NCBI RefSeq assembly: GCF_013376105.1 | Contig: NZ_JAAMFM010000009.1 | Coordinates: 1 to 64,000, forward strand | Direction of reading: 5' to 3' | Source: Arthrobacter wenxiniae | GTDB taxonomy: Bacteria; Actinomycetota; Actinomycetes; Actinomycetales; Micrococcaceae | Length of the DNA stretch: 64,000 nt | In this document: positions 17,845 through 25,998 of the stretch, piece after piece | Layout: the number at the start of each line of letters is the position of its first letter | How positions within the stretch are numbered: the stretch's first letter is position 1 | Notes under the pieces: generated by a model | What the model saw: the letters and a program-made list of their open reading frames with translations, nothing else | Databases searched by the model: none | Told to the model about the DNA's origin: nothing | Made by a program: the position numbers and the translations under genes

Positions 17845-19443
17845 TCAGGCGAGCGTGATCAGGTCCAGGTAGTCCGGGTTCCACAGGTCCTCGTCGCCGT
17901 CGGGCAGCAGGACCACGCGCTCCGGGTCCAGGGCCGCCACGGCCCCTTCGTCGTGGCTGACCAGCACCACGGCCCCGGTGTAGTTCTTTAGCGCGCCCAG
18001 GATCTCCGCACGGCTGGCCGGGTCAAGGTTGTTGGTGGGCTCATCCAAGAGCAGCACGTTCGCCGAGGACGCCACGATGGTCGCCAGGGCCAGGCGGGTC
18101 TTCTCGCCACCGGAAAGGACGCCGGCGGGCTTGTTGACGTCGTCGCCGGAGAACAGGAAGGAGCCCAGGATGCCGCGCACCTCGGCGTCGTTCATGTCCC
18201 CGGCGGACGCACGCATGTTTTCCAGCACCGTCCGGGTAACGTCCAAGGTGTCGTGCTCCTGCGCGTAGTAGCCCACCTTGAGCCCGTGCCCGGGGATGAT
18301 CTCCCCGGTGTCCGGCGTGGACACGCCGGCCAGCATCCGCAGCAGCGTGGTCTTGCCGGCACCGTTGAGGCCCAGGATGACAACCTTGGAGCCGCGGTCG
18401 ATGGCCAGGCTGACGTCGGTGAAGATCTCCAGCGAACCATAGGACTTGCTCAGGCCCTCGGCCATCAGCGGGGTCTTCCCGCAGGGCGAGGGATCCGGGA
18501 AGCGCAGCGCCGCGACCCTGTCCTGGGCCCGCACGTCCTCCAGCCCGGCCAGCAGCCGCTCGGCGCGCTTGGCCATGTTCTGCGCAGCCACGGCCTTGGT
18601 GGCCTTGGCCCGCATCTTGTTGGCCTGGTCCATCAGGACGCCGGCCTTCTTTTCAGCGTTGGCGCGTTCCCGGCGCCGGGCCCGCTCATCGGTCTCGCGC
18701 TGGGCCAGGTACTTCTTCCAGCCCAGGTTGTACTGGTCGATCGTGGCGCGGTTGGCGTCCAGGTGGAACACCTTGTTCACCGTCGCCTCAAGGAGCCCGG
18801 TGTCGTGGCTGATCACGATCAGCCCGCCCTGGTGGCCCTTGAGGAAATCCCGCAGCCAGGCAATGGAGTCGGCATCCAGGTGGTTGGTGGGCTCATCCAG
18901 GAGCATGGTCTGGGCGCCGGAAAACAAAATCCGGGCCAGCTCCACCCGGCGCCGCTGGCCGCCGGACAGCGTCTTCAACGGCTGGTTCAGGATCCGCTCC
19001 GGCAGGGCCAGGTTGGAGGAGATGGCGGCTGCCTCGGCCTCGGCAGCGTAGCCGCCACCGGCCAGAAACTCCTGTTCGAGCCGGTCATAGCGGCGCATGG
19101 CCTTGTCCCGGACGCTGTCGTCCTCACTGGCCATGTCATGTTCTGCCGCGCGCAGCTTCGTGATGACCTTGTCCAGGTCGCGGGCGGCCAGGATGCGGTC
19201 CTTGGCCAGCTGCTCCATGTCGGGGGTGCGGGGATCCTGGGGCAGGTAGCCGATCTCGCCGCTGCGGGTGACCTTGCCACCGGCGGGCAGGCCCTCGCCG
19301 GCCAGCACGCGGGTCAGCGTCGTCTTGCCGGCACCGTTGCGCCCCACCAGGCCGATCTTGTCACCCTTGTCGATCCGAAATGACACTTCGTCCATGAGCA
19401 GGCGCGCCCCGGCGCGTAACTCAAGGTCTTGGACCGTAATCAA
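17845..19443 (-). CDS. ABC-F family ATPase, ribosome-associated type
   Basis: This is a 532-residue protein with two nucleotide-binding domains and no membrane segment. The first has GRNGAGKTT, LSGGQRRR and LLDEPTNHLD; the second has GLNGAGKTT, LSGGEKTR and LLDEPTNNLD. A highly charged linker (about 245-300) joins them, as in ABC-F factors that act on the ribosome E site. The start is TTG at 19443 with AAAGG 8 bases upstream. Whether it is a housekeeping translation factor or an antibiotic-resistance type cannot be settled; the short C-terminus and genomic context favour housekeeping. Confidence 0.92.
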   Translation of the reverse strand: MITVQDLELRAGARLLMDEVSFRIDKGDKIGLVGRNGAGKTTLTRVLAGEGLPAGGKVTRSGEIGYLPQDPRTPDMEQLAKDRILAARDLDKVITKLRAAEHDMASEDDSVRDKAMRRYDRLEQEFLAGGGYAAEAEAAAISSNLALPERILNQPLKTLSGGQRRRVELARILFSGAQTMLLDEPTNHLDADSIAWLRDFLKGHQGGLIVISHDTGLLEATVNKVFHLDANRATIDQYNLGWKKYLAQRETDERARRRERANAEKKAGVLMDQANKMRAKATKAVAAQNMAKRAERLLAGLEDVRAQDRVAALRFPDPSPCGKTPLMAEGLSKSYGSLEIFTDVSLAIDRGSKVVILGLNGAGKTTLLRMLAGVSTPDTGEIIPGHGLKVGYYAQEHDTLDVTRTVLENMRASAGDMNDAEVRGILGSFLFSGDDVNKPAGVLSGGEKTRLALATIVASSANVLLLDEPTNNLDPASRAEILGALKNYTGAVVLVSHDEGAVAALDPERVVLLPDGDEDLWNPDYLDLITLA

Positions 19444-19520
19444 CGTAGTAACCTTTCACATATGGGGGGCAGGTGATGCAAAACGCACCCTGCCGGCGGT
19501 TGGGCACTCGCGGCGCAACC

Positions 19521-19559
19521 TATACAGTCTAACGACGTCCGGGGCCAACCACGCCCCGG
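19521..19559 (+). promoter_or_regulatory. Candidate bioY promoter and leader hairpin
   Basis: TATACA at 19521-19526 is a good -10; TTGGGC lies 15 bases before it. The leader then forms a perfect hairpin, CCGGGGC / GCCCCGG (19539-19545, 19553-19559) with a 7-base loop, ending 2 bases before the GAGGAAAG ribosome binding region of bioY. The role of the hairpin is unknown. Confidence 0.4.
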
Positions 19560-19579
19560 CGCGAGGAAAGTCACGCACA

Positions 19580-20227
19580 ATGAATCGAACATCACGGCCG
19601 CACGCCCTTGACGGGCCGTCCAAGGGCACAACCCAGCCCGCCTCCACCGCCGGCCGGGGCGTCCGCCGCCAACGCTGGAGCGCCGTGGACCTTTCACTGG
19701 TCGCCGTCTTTGCGGCGCTGCTGGCCGCCTCCGTCGCCGTGCCGGGAATCAATGTGGGCCCGCTAGGCGTGGCGATCACGCTGCAGACCCTGGTGGTCAG
19801 CCTGTGCGGGCTGGTGCTGGGCTTTGGCCGCGGAACCGCCGCCGTGGCCCTGTACATTCTGCTGGGCCTCGTGGGGCTGCCCATTTTCAGCGGCTTCAGG
19901 GCCGGGCCGGCCGTGCTGGCCAGCCCGTCCGCCGGCTACATCATCGGCTTTGTCCTCGGCGCCGCGGTGGTGGGCCTGCTGTCCGTGTGGGCCGTGCGCA
20001 GCCGCTTCCGCGGCGTTGCACTGTTCGGTGCCGCCCTCGCCGGCATGGTGGTCATCCACCTCTGCGGCATTCTCGGCCTCGCCCTCAAGGGCATGGGGCT
20101 GGCCGCGGCGGCCGGCGCGGACGTCATCTTCCTCCCCGGTGACATCCTGAAGAACGTCGTTGCCGTCGCGATCGCGCTGAGCCTGCACCGGGCCTTTCCC
20201 GACCTTTTGGTGCGCCGCCGCCGGTGA
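19580..20227 (+). CDS. bioY: Biotin transporter substrate-binding subunit BioY
   Basis: The S-component of the ECF biotin importer, which binds biotin in the membrane. Its 215 residues contain six hydrophobic segments. It has the family features GLPIFSGFRAGPAVLASPSAGYIIGF and a later GDILKN. A 35-residue basic and Pro/Ser-rich N-terminal extension precedes the first helix. ATG 19580 is chosen with GAGGAAAG upstream; the frame is open upstream without similarity. It overlaps bioM by GTGA. Confidence 0.94.
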   Translation: MNRTSRPHALDGPSKGTTQPASTAGRGVRRQRWSAVDLSLVAVFAALLAASVAVPGINVGPLGVAITLQTLVVSLCGLVLGFGRGTAAVALYILLGLVGLPIFSGFRAGPAVLASPSAGYIIGFVLGAAVVGLLSVWAVRSRFRGVALFGAALAGMVVIHLCGILGLALKGMGLAAAAGADVIFLPGDILKNVVAVAIALSLHRAFPDLLVRRRR

Positions 20228-20943
20228 ACAACCCTGCACGCCACTCGATTGTGCTCTCCTCGGCCGGGGTCAGCATTCCGCCGGACGGGGCCGGCGGTGA
20301 CGGCCCCAAGACCATCCTGAAGCCGCTGGACCTGGAACTGGCGCAGCGGCGCATCGCCGTCATTGGGGCGAACGGATCGGGCAAGTCGACGCTGCTGCGC
20401 CTCCTCAACGGCCTGGTGCTCCCCAGCACCGGGACCGTGCGGGTCAACGGGCTGGACACCGCCATGGAGGGGGCCGCGGTCCGCCGCACGGTGGGCTTCG
20501 TCTTCACGGATCCGCTGTCCCAGCTGGTCATGCCCACTCCGGTGGAGGATGTCGAGCTGTCCCTGCGCCGGTTGAAGCTGCCCAAGCGGGAACGGCGGCA
20601 AAGGGCGCTGGACCAGCTTGCCGGGTACGGCCTGGCCCACCTGGCAGCCAACAGCATCTACGAGCTCTCCGGCGGCGAACGGCAGCTGGTGGCGCTGGCC
20701 GCGGTCCTGGCCGTGGAGCCCGCCATCCTGGTGCTGGATGAACCCTCCACGCTGCTGGACCTGCGCAACACGCGGATGCTGCGCGGGCTGCTGGCCGGGC
20801 TGCCCCAGCAGGTGATCATGTCCACCCACGACCTCGAGCTGGCCGCCAGCTGCGAGCGGGTGCTGGTGGTGGACGACGGCGGCATCGCCTTTGACGGTCC
20901 GCCCGGGCACGCCGTGGACCGGTACCGGGCCCTGGTGGCCTGA
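20224..20943 (+). CDS. bioM: Biotin ECF transporter ATP-binding protein BioM
   Basis: The ATPase of the biotin ECF importer, 239 residues. Walker A is GANGSGKST, the signature ELSGGERQLVALAAVLAVEP, Walker B ILVLDEP and the H-loop MSTHDLELA. FVFTDPLSQLVMPTVEDV-like residues after the Q-loop are typical of ECF ATPases. It starts inside the bioY stop and its TGA shares one base with the bioN ATG, so the three are co-translated. Confidence 0.93.
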   Translation: MNNPARHSIVLSSAGVSIPPDGAGGDGPKTILKPLDLELAQRRIAVIGANGSGKSTLLRLLNGLVLPSTGTVRVNGLDTAMEGAAVRRTVGFVFTDPLSQLVMPTPVEDVELSLRRLKLPKRERRQRALDQLAGYGLAHLAANSIYELSGGERQLVALAAVLAVEPAILVLDEPSTLLDLRNTRMLRGLLAGLPQQVIMSTHDLELAASCERVLVVDDGGIAFDGPPGHAVDRYRALVA

Positions 20944-21617
20944 TGCGCGGCCACGCCCACCTGGTGGCCGGGTACGTCCCGGGACATTCTCCCGTCCACC
21001 GCCTTCCCCTCTGGCTCAAGGCGGTCCTGCTGCTGGCCGTTGCCGTGCTGTGCCTGGCCTCCCCCGCCGTGTCCGTGGCTGCCGGGGCGGCCGTCACCAC
21101 GGCCGTGCTGCTGGTGGTCGTCGCGGGCCACGCCCTGGCCGGGCTGCCCCGGGGACGCCTGTGGCGTGCCGTCAGGCTCATGCTGGTGTTCCTGGTGCTC
21201 ATTGCCGCCTACCAGTGGTGGCAGAACGGGGCCGTGGTGGCGTGGCAGGTGGTGGCCGCCATTGTGGCCACGGTCCTGGCGTCGAACATCCTCACGGCCA
21301 CGACGCCGGTGGACGAGCTCCTGGACGGTCTGGCAGCGGTGGTGCGGCCGCTCGAGCGGCTTGGTGCGGATCCCGAGCGGTTCTCGCTCACCGTGGCCCT
21401 CATGCTGCGCAGCATCCCTTTTGTGATCGGCGCGTTCAGCGACGTGCGCGACGCCGCGCGGGCCCGTGGGCTCGAGCGCAACCTGCTGGCCCGTTCGCTG
21501 CCCGTCGTCATTGCCACCGTGGGATACGCGCGGGCCACGGGCGAGGCCCTGTCGGCGCGCGGCCTGGGCGACCCGGACCCCGCCGAAGGCTGGCATCATC
21601 CGGCTTCCACGCAGTGA
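20943..21617 (+). CDS. bioN: Biotin ECF transporter transmembrane protein BioN
   Basis: The EcfT-type coupling subunit, 224 residues with four or five transmembrane helices. The two Ala-Arg-Gly motifs that contact the ATPase are visible as ARARGLERN and ALSARGLGD near the C-terminus. It is the last gene of the bioYMN unit. Together these three genes give high-affinity biotin uptake; no biotin synthesis gene is in the window. Confidence 0.92.
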   Translation: MRGHAHLVAGYVPGHSPVHRLPLWLKAVLLLAVAVLCLASPAVSVAAGAAVTTAVLLVVVAGHALAGLPRGRLWRAVRLMLVFLVLIAAYQWWQNGAVVAWQVVAAIVATVLASNILTATTPVDELLDGLAAVVRPLERLGADPERFSLTVALMLRSIPFVIGAFSDVRDAARARGLERNLLARSLPVVIATVGYARATGEALSARGLGDPDPAEGWHHPASTQ

Positions 21618-21737
21618 CACCCCGTGGCCGCCAAAAGCCCGCTGCGCGCCCTGTACTGTCCCGTCCATCAGTTGTAACATGCCTCACAACAGACGTCTGC
21701 AGGGGCGGCGGCGGTGGACACAGGGGCGGGGTGCGCG

Positions 21738-24713
21738 ATGACGGCAAACGGCGAAATCGAGGACGGCGGGGCCACGCTGCGAGGCATCGTCCGCAAGGTC
21801 GAGCCCGGCACCGAGCCGGTGGGCGGCGACCTGACGTTCAGCCCGGACTACACGGTCACGGGCACTGACGACAAGGGCGGCCGCGTGCTCACCGGCGTCG
21901 AGGTCGTCATCGTTTTCTGGGGCAGCTTTTGGAGTGCCACGCCGTCCCCGTCCCGGGACCAGTACGAGCAGGCCATGAGGGGGATCGTGACGGGGCCGTA
22001 TATGAGCGGCCTAGGCCAGTACCGCGGGGTGGGCCAGGGCAGCGTCATCTACAGTGAGATCTTCGACGGCACCAGCCCGGCGAACGGCTATACCGACGCC
22101 GACGTCGTGGCGATGCTGAAGGCCCGCTTCGCGAACAACACCTCGATGCCACAGCCGGCCGCCGGGCACAACCGCTTCTACGCGGTGATTGCACCCCAGG
22201 GCGTCAGCAACAGCAACAACGGACTCGCCGGCCAGCACCAGAGCCTGACGTACAACGGCAACACCGCGTACTACGCCTGGGTGGACAACACCGGCTCGCT
22301 CACGGGCCACGATTGTGTGACGAAGGTGTTCTCGCACGAACTCGTCGAGGCCTGCACGAATCCCGACGTCGACACGTCAAACAACAGCATCCTCGTCCAG
22401 GGCACGAAGTCGGACGGGAGCCCGGTGACCAACGACGAGATTGGCGACACCTGCAACAACGAGTTCGCCACCGTCGACATGAACGGGATCACCTGCTCCG
22501 TCCAGAGCTACTGGAGCAAGGCGGCCAACACCTGCGTGTTGCCGCTGGGCTCGGTCTCCTTCTGGGTGGACAAGGACACGTTCGGCAAGGACGAGGTCCA
22601 GGACCTGATCAACACCAACGGCGGCAAGGCAGAGAACGCGTTCTGGCTCGTCGTCGAGGGCTTCAGCCGGACCACCTTCGGCTCGCTGCATGTCTCGGTG
22701 CCGACGCCCACGGGACCCTTCGCCGGCATCCCCGGGGTCACGGTCACGGCGAACGGCGCCGTCGACTTCGAAAACGCCGCGCAGCCCGACCAGCAGCAGC
22801 GGATCAGGGTGGCGTTCGACATCACCTTCTCTGCCCAGTCGCTGACGCATTTCCCGAGTGCCGGAAGCCAGACGTACCCGCTGGACGCGTACCTCGCCAC
22901 CGACGGGACCAAGGTGCCCTCCACCGACACGTCAGCCCTGTTCGAGCTCGTCGCCGGCGCCGATCCGTATTTCACCAACATCGACCCGGCGCAGGGCAAC
23001 GTGTTCTACCTGAGCCAGGACCTGCGCGTGTTCACGGCGACGCCGGCGGTCGACGGGACGCCCGTTCCCGGCGGGCCGGCCTTCCTTGCCGACAATCCGG
23101 CCGGGGCCTACGACTACGCCCAGCGGCTCCTCACCTGGCTCAACGCGACGTATGCGGACCCCGCCGGGAGCGATCCATTCGCCACGGTGCTCCCGGGGCA
23201 GGGCACCGCACTGAGCGGCGATTCGTCGGTGACCCCGTTCACCGTGGACTTCGGCCACTTCCCGCCCCAGGTGCACAGCAACTACCAGTTCGCCGTGGCC
23301 CGCGTGCGGCTCCGCGGGTCCCCGGGCCCTGCGGGCGCCGCCAACGGGGTGCGCACCTTCTTCCGGCTCTGGTCCTCCCAGACGGCTGACACCGACTACC
23401 AGACGGGCTCGACCTATCCGAGTTCCACCGATGCGGGCGGACTTCCGGCTTCACCGCAGCCGGGGGCGGGGCACACGACGCTGCCGTTCTTTGCCTCGGG
23501 AAACCTTGGGGCGAACACCGACTATGGCACCGGCGGTGCCAATACCCGCGATGTCGTGATCCCCACCGGCAAGGACAGCGTGTGGGCGTACTTTGGGTGC
23601 TTCCTGAACATCTACGACGCGTCGTACGTCATCGACGGCCGGCCCGTGCAGGGCTGGCTCAACGGCACCCACCATTGCCTCGTCGCCCAGATCGCCTTCG
23701 ACGGCGCACCGATCTTCGCCGGCGCGACCCCGGAGGGCTCAGACAAGCTCGCGCAGCGCAACCTGCAGGTGACCCACTCCGACAACCCCGGTCCCGCGTC
23801 CGCCCACCGCATCCCCCAGACGTTCGACCTGCGGCCCAGCCCGCTCGGGGCAATCGACGGGGTCGATGAGTTGATGATCGATTGGGGCCGGATCCCCTCG
23901 GGCAGCACCGCCTCGATCTTCTGGCCGCAGGTCGACGCCGGCGACGTCGTCGACCTTGCCACGGCCGCCCACCCGGCGCACGGGCTCACGGTGGCTGATC
24001 CGCACACGATCCGTTGCCAGGTGACCGGCGGCGTCACCTATGTGCCCATTCCCGCCCGGGCCGGCGGGAACCTCGCGGGCCTGCTCACGCTCGACCTGCC
24101 GACCACCGTGCACACCGGCGACCAGTACGACGTCGTCGTGCGGCGGCTGGGCCACAAGGCCAACCGGGTGATCGAGTTCCCCAAGGGCCGCGGGAAAGGC
24201 GGCGAACATCCCCCCATCCGGGCCGGAGCGACGTGGCGCTCCGTCATCGGGACGTTCTCCGTCAGGATTCCCGTGGGCACGGCCGAATCGATGCTCCTGC
24301 CCGAGGAGAACACCCTGGCCATCATGCGGTGGCGGCTGGGCCAGCTCCCGCCGGACGACCGCTGGCATCCTGTACTGAAACGCTATGTCGACTATCTGGC
24401 CGGACGTGTCGCAGGACTCGGGGGCGACCCGGAGTCGATCCTCCCCTCTCCGTCCGGCGTGCCCCCGCGCCACAAGGAGCCGTGCGGCGACCTGGTGGAG
24501 CACTCCGGGCGCGTCGCGGAGATCGTCTTCGACTGCCACGGGCGCATCGAGGGCTTCGCCATCGCCGGCTGCTGCGACGGACACCGCTACCTCACGCGGG
24601 ACCCGGACCTCGCCAAGCTGCTCCTGCGGGCCCGGCGCGACCGGCTCGACCTGGCTGTTCTCTCTCCCCGGCACCGGCCCGCGGACGTCGTGCGGATCAT
24701 CGTGCGGGCCTGA
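21738..24713 (+). CDS. Large HELVE-motif (zincin-like) protein of unknown function
   Basis: This 991-residue protein is not assigned to a named family here. Its N-terminal ~270 residues contain VVIVFWGSFW, the pattern GPYMSGLGQYRGVG, SHELVEACTNPD (H200, E201, E204) and DEIGDTCNN (233-241). HExxE plus a later Glu suggests a zinc-dependent peptidase-like domain, and I recall similar domains in uncharacterised bacterial proteins. Residues about 275-840 look like several beta-rich domains. The last 76 residues hold Cys at 916, 933, 945 and 946 (GCCDGH). There is no signal peptide or membrane helix, which is odd for a beta-sandwich protein. The start ATG 21738 is uncertain; the frame opens 8 codons earlier. 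It stands alone between bioN and a convergent thiolase. Confidence 0.8.
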   Translation: MTANGEIEDGGATLRGIVRKVEPGTEPVGGDLTFSPDYTVTGTDDKGGRVLTGVEVVIVFWGSFWSATPSPSRDQYEQAMRGIVTGPYMSGLGQYRGVGQGSVIYSEIFDGTSPANGYTDADVVAMLKARFANNTSMPQPAAGHNRFYAVIAPQGVSNSNNGLAGQHQSLTYNGNTAYYAWVDNTGSLTGHDCVTKVFSHELVEACTNPDVDTSNNSILVQGTKSDGSPVTNDEIGDTCNNEFATVDMNGITCSVQSYWSKAANTCVLPLGSVSFWVDKDTFGKDEVQDLINTNGGKAENAFWLVVEGFSRTTFGSLHVSVPTPTGPFAGIPGVTVTANGAVDFENAAQPDQQQRIRVAFDITFSAQSLTHFPSAGSQTYPLDAYLATDGTKVPSTDTSALFELVAGADPYFTNIDPAQGNVFYLSQDLRVFTATPAVDGTPVPGGPAFLADNPAGAYDYAQRLLTWLNATYADPAGSDPFATVLPGQGTALSGDSSVTPFTVDFGHFPPQVHSNYQFAVARVRLRGSPGPAGAANGVRTFFRLWSSQTADTDYQTGSTYPSSTDAGGLPASPQPGAGHTTLPFFASGNLGANTDYGTGGANTRDVVIPTGKDSVWAYFGCFLNIYDASYVIDGRPVQGWLNGTHHCLVAQIAFDGAPIFAGATPEGSDKLAQRNLQVTHSDNPGPASAHRIPQTFDLRPSPLGAIDGVDELMIDWGRIPSGSTASIFWPQVDAGDVVDLATAAHPAHGLTVADPHTIRCQVTGGVTYVPIPARAGGNLAGLLTLDLPTTVHTGDQYDVVVRRLGHKANRVIEFPKGRGKGGEHPPIRAGATWRSVIGTFSVRIPVGTAESMLLPEENTLAIMRWRLGQLPPDDRWHPVLKRYVDYLAGRVAGLGGDPESILPSPSGVPPRHKEPCGDLVEHSGRVAEIVFDCHGRIEGFAIAGCCDGHRYLTRDPDLAKLLLRARRDRLDLAVLSPRHRPADVVRIIVRA

Positions 24714-24745
24714 CGGTGGCGCCGGATCCCCGCCGCCATGCGGGC

Positions 24746-24766
24746 GTCCTGGGAAAATGGCAGGAC
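24746..24766. terminator. Weak hairpin between convergent genes
   Basis: GTCCTG and CAGGAC form a 6-bp stem around a 9-base loop in the 73-bp gap between the HELVE gene and the thiolase gene. There is no T-tract. It may serve both strands, but the stem is short. Confidence 0.3.
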
Positions 24767-24786
24767 GGGGCCGGCGACAGCCCGCG

Positions 24787-25998
24787 TCAGAAGGCGCGCC
24801 ACTCGAAGGCGGCGCTGACGCCCAGGCCGCCCGCGGCGCTGACCATGGCCACCGCGCCCAGGCCGGATTCGCCGCGCGCCAGTGACTGGGCAAACAACCT
24901 CGTGACGAGCACGGCGCCCGACGCCCCGTAGGGGTGCCCCAGGGCCAAGGCTCCGCCGTCGCGGTTGAAGGCTGCGGGGTCGACGCCCAGCAGCCCCGCG
25001 CACGCGAGGACCTGGGAGGCAAAGGCCTCGTTGAATTCCAGCAGCCCCGGCGCCAGCCCTGCCAGCCCGGTTCCCAGGGACTGTGAAAGGGCCAGGGTGG
25101 AGTGTGCGGCGCCCACCCCCATCAGCGTGGGGTCCGTCCCGGCCGCCGCGCTCCCCCGGAACACGAGGCCGTGTGCCGCCAGGCGCCGCGCCTTCGCCAG
25201 CGTGGTCACGACGACGGCCGCGGCGCCGTCGCTGTAAGGGCACGAGTTCCCCGCCGTCACGGTGCCGCCGCCCACGAAGGCCGCTGGAAAGCGGGCCATG
25301 AGCCGCGGGGTCAGCGTCCTGCGCAGCCCCTGGTCCGCGCTGAGCCCGGCCAGTGGCACGATCTCGCGGTCGAACACGCCGTTGTCCGCCGCGGCGCGGG
25401 CCCTGCGGTGGCTCTCCAGCGCATACGCGTCCTGGCGTTCGCGGCTGATGCCAAAACGGGCCGCCACGTTTTCGGCGGCCACTCCCGCGTCCGGATCCCC
25501 CGATGCCTGCGGGGCGAACTGCGCCCTGTCAAAGAAGTCCAGGCCCCCGCCGTCCAGCCGGTGGGCGCGGGCCGGCGCCGTGCTGATGCTCTCCGCACCC
25601 CCGGCGAGGTACAGCTCCCCCGCGCCCGCCTGGACAAGGCGGCACGCCAGGACCACCGCGTCGAGTCCGGAAGAGCACTGCCTGTCCACGGTGAGGCCCG
25701 GCACGGCGTCCGGCAGACCGGCCGTCAAGGCGGCCAGCCGGGCCATGTTGCCCCCGCCCCCGGTGGCGTTGCCGAGGATGACGTCGTCCACCTCGGCGCC
25801 GCCCACCCCCGAGTCGTCCAGGACTGCCCGGAGTACGGGGGCTGCAAGATCGTGGACGCGCAGCCGGCCGTAGGCGCCCCCGGCCTTGGCCGTGGCAAGC
25901 CGGCGGGCGGCAATGATGACCGGGGTGCGGGCGTCGTCGGGCACGACGCCGGGTTCGGCCCCGCCGGCGGGCTTGGAGTCAGTGGATCCGCTGCGCAC
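24787..25998 (-). CDS. Thiolase-like acyl-CoA acyltransferase with Cys-to-Ser change
   Basis: A 403-residue thiolase-fold protein. The nucleophile motif DRQCSSG (C108), NEAFAS, and GHPYGASG (H355) are intact. The second catalytic Cys, normally in a CxGGGxG loop near the C-terminus, is replaced: the loop reads VSAAGGLG, with Ser387 in its place. Acid/base chemistry for normal thiolysis or condensation would be impaired. It may act as a degradative thiolase variant, a different acyltransferase, or a non-catalytic partner. The GTG at 25998 overlaps the upstream ligase gene by 20 bp, so the two form one unit. Membrane signals are absent. Confidence 0.83.
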   Translation of the reverse strand: MRSGSTDSKPAGGAEPGVVPDDARTPVIIAARRLATAKAGGAYGRLRVHDLAAPVLRAVLDDSGVGGAEVDDVILGNATGGGGNMARLAALTAGLPDAVPGLTVDRQCSSGLDAVVLACRLVQAGAGELYLAGGAESISTAPARAHRLDGGGLDFFDRAQFAPQASGDPDAGVAAENVAARFGISRERQDAYALESHRRARAAADNGVFDREIVPLAGLSADQGLRRTLTPRLMARFPAAFVGGGTVTAGNSCPYSDGAAAVVVTTLAKARRLAAHGLVFRGSAAAGTDPTLMGVGAAHSTLALSQSLGTGLAGLAPGLLEFNEAFASQVLACAGLLGVDPAAFNRDGGALALGHPYGASGAVLVTRLFAQSLARGESGLGAVAMVSAAGGLGVSAAFEWRAF

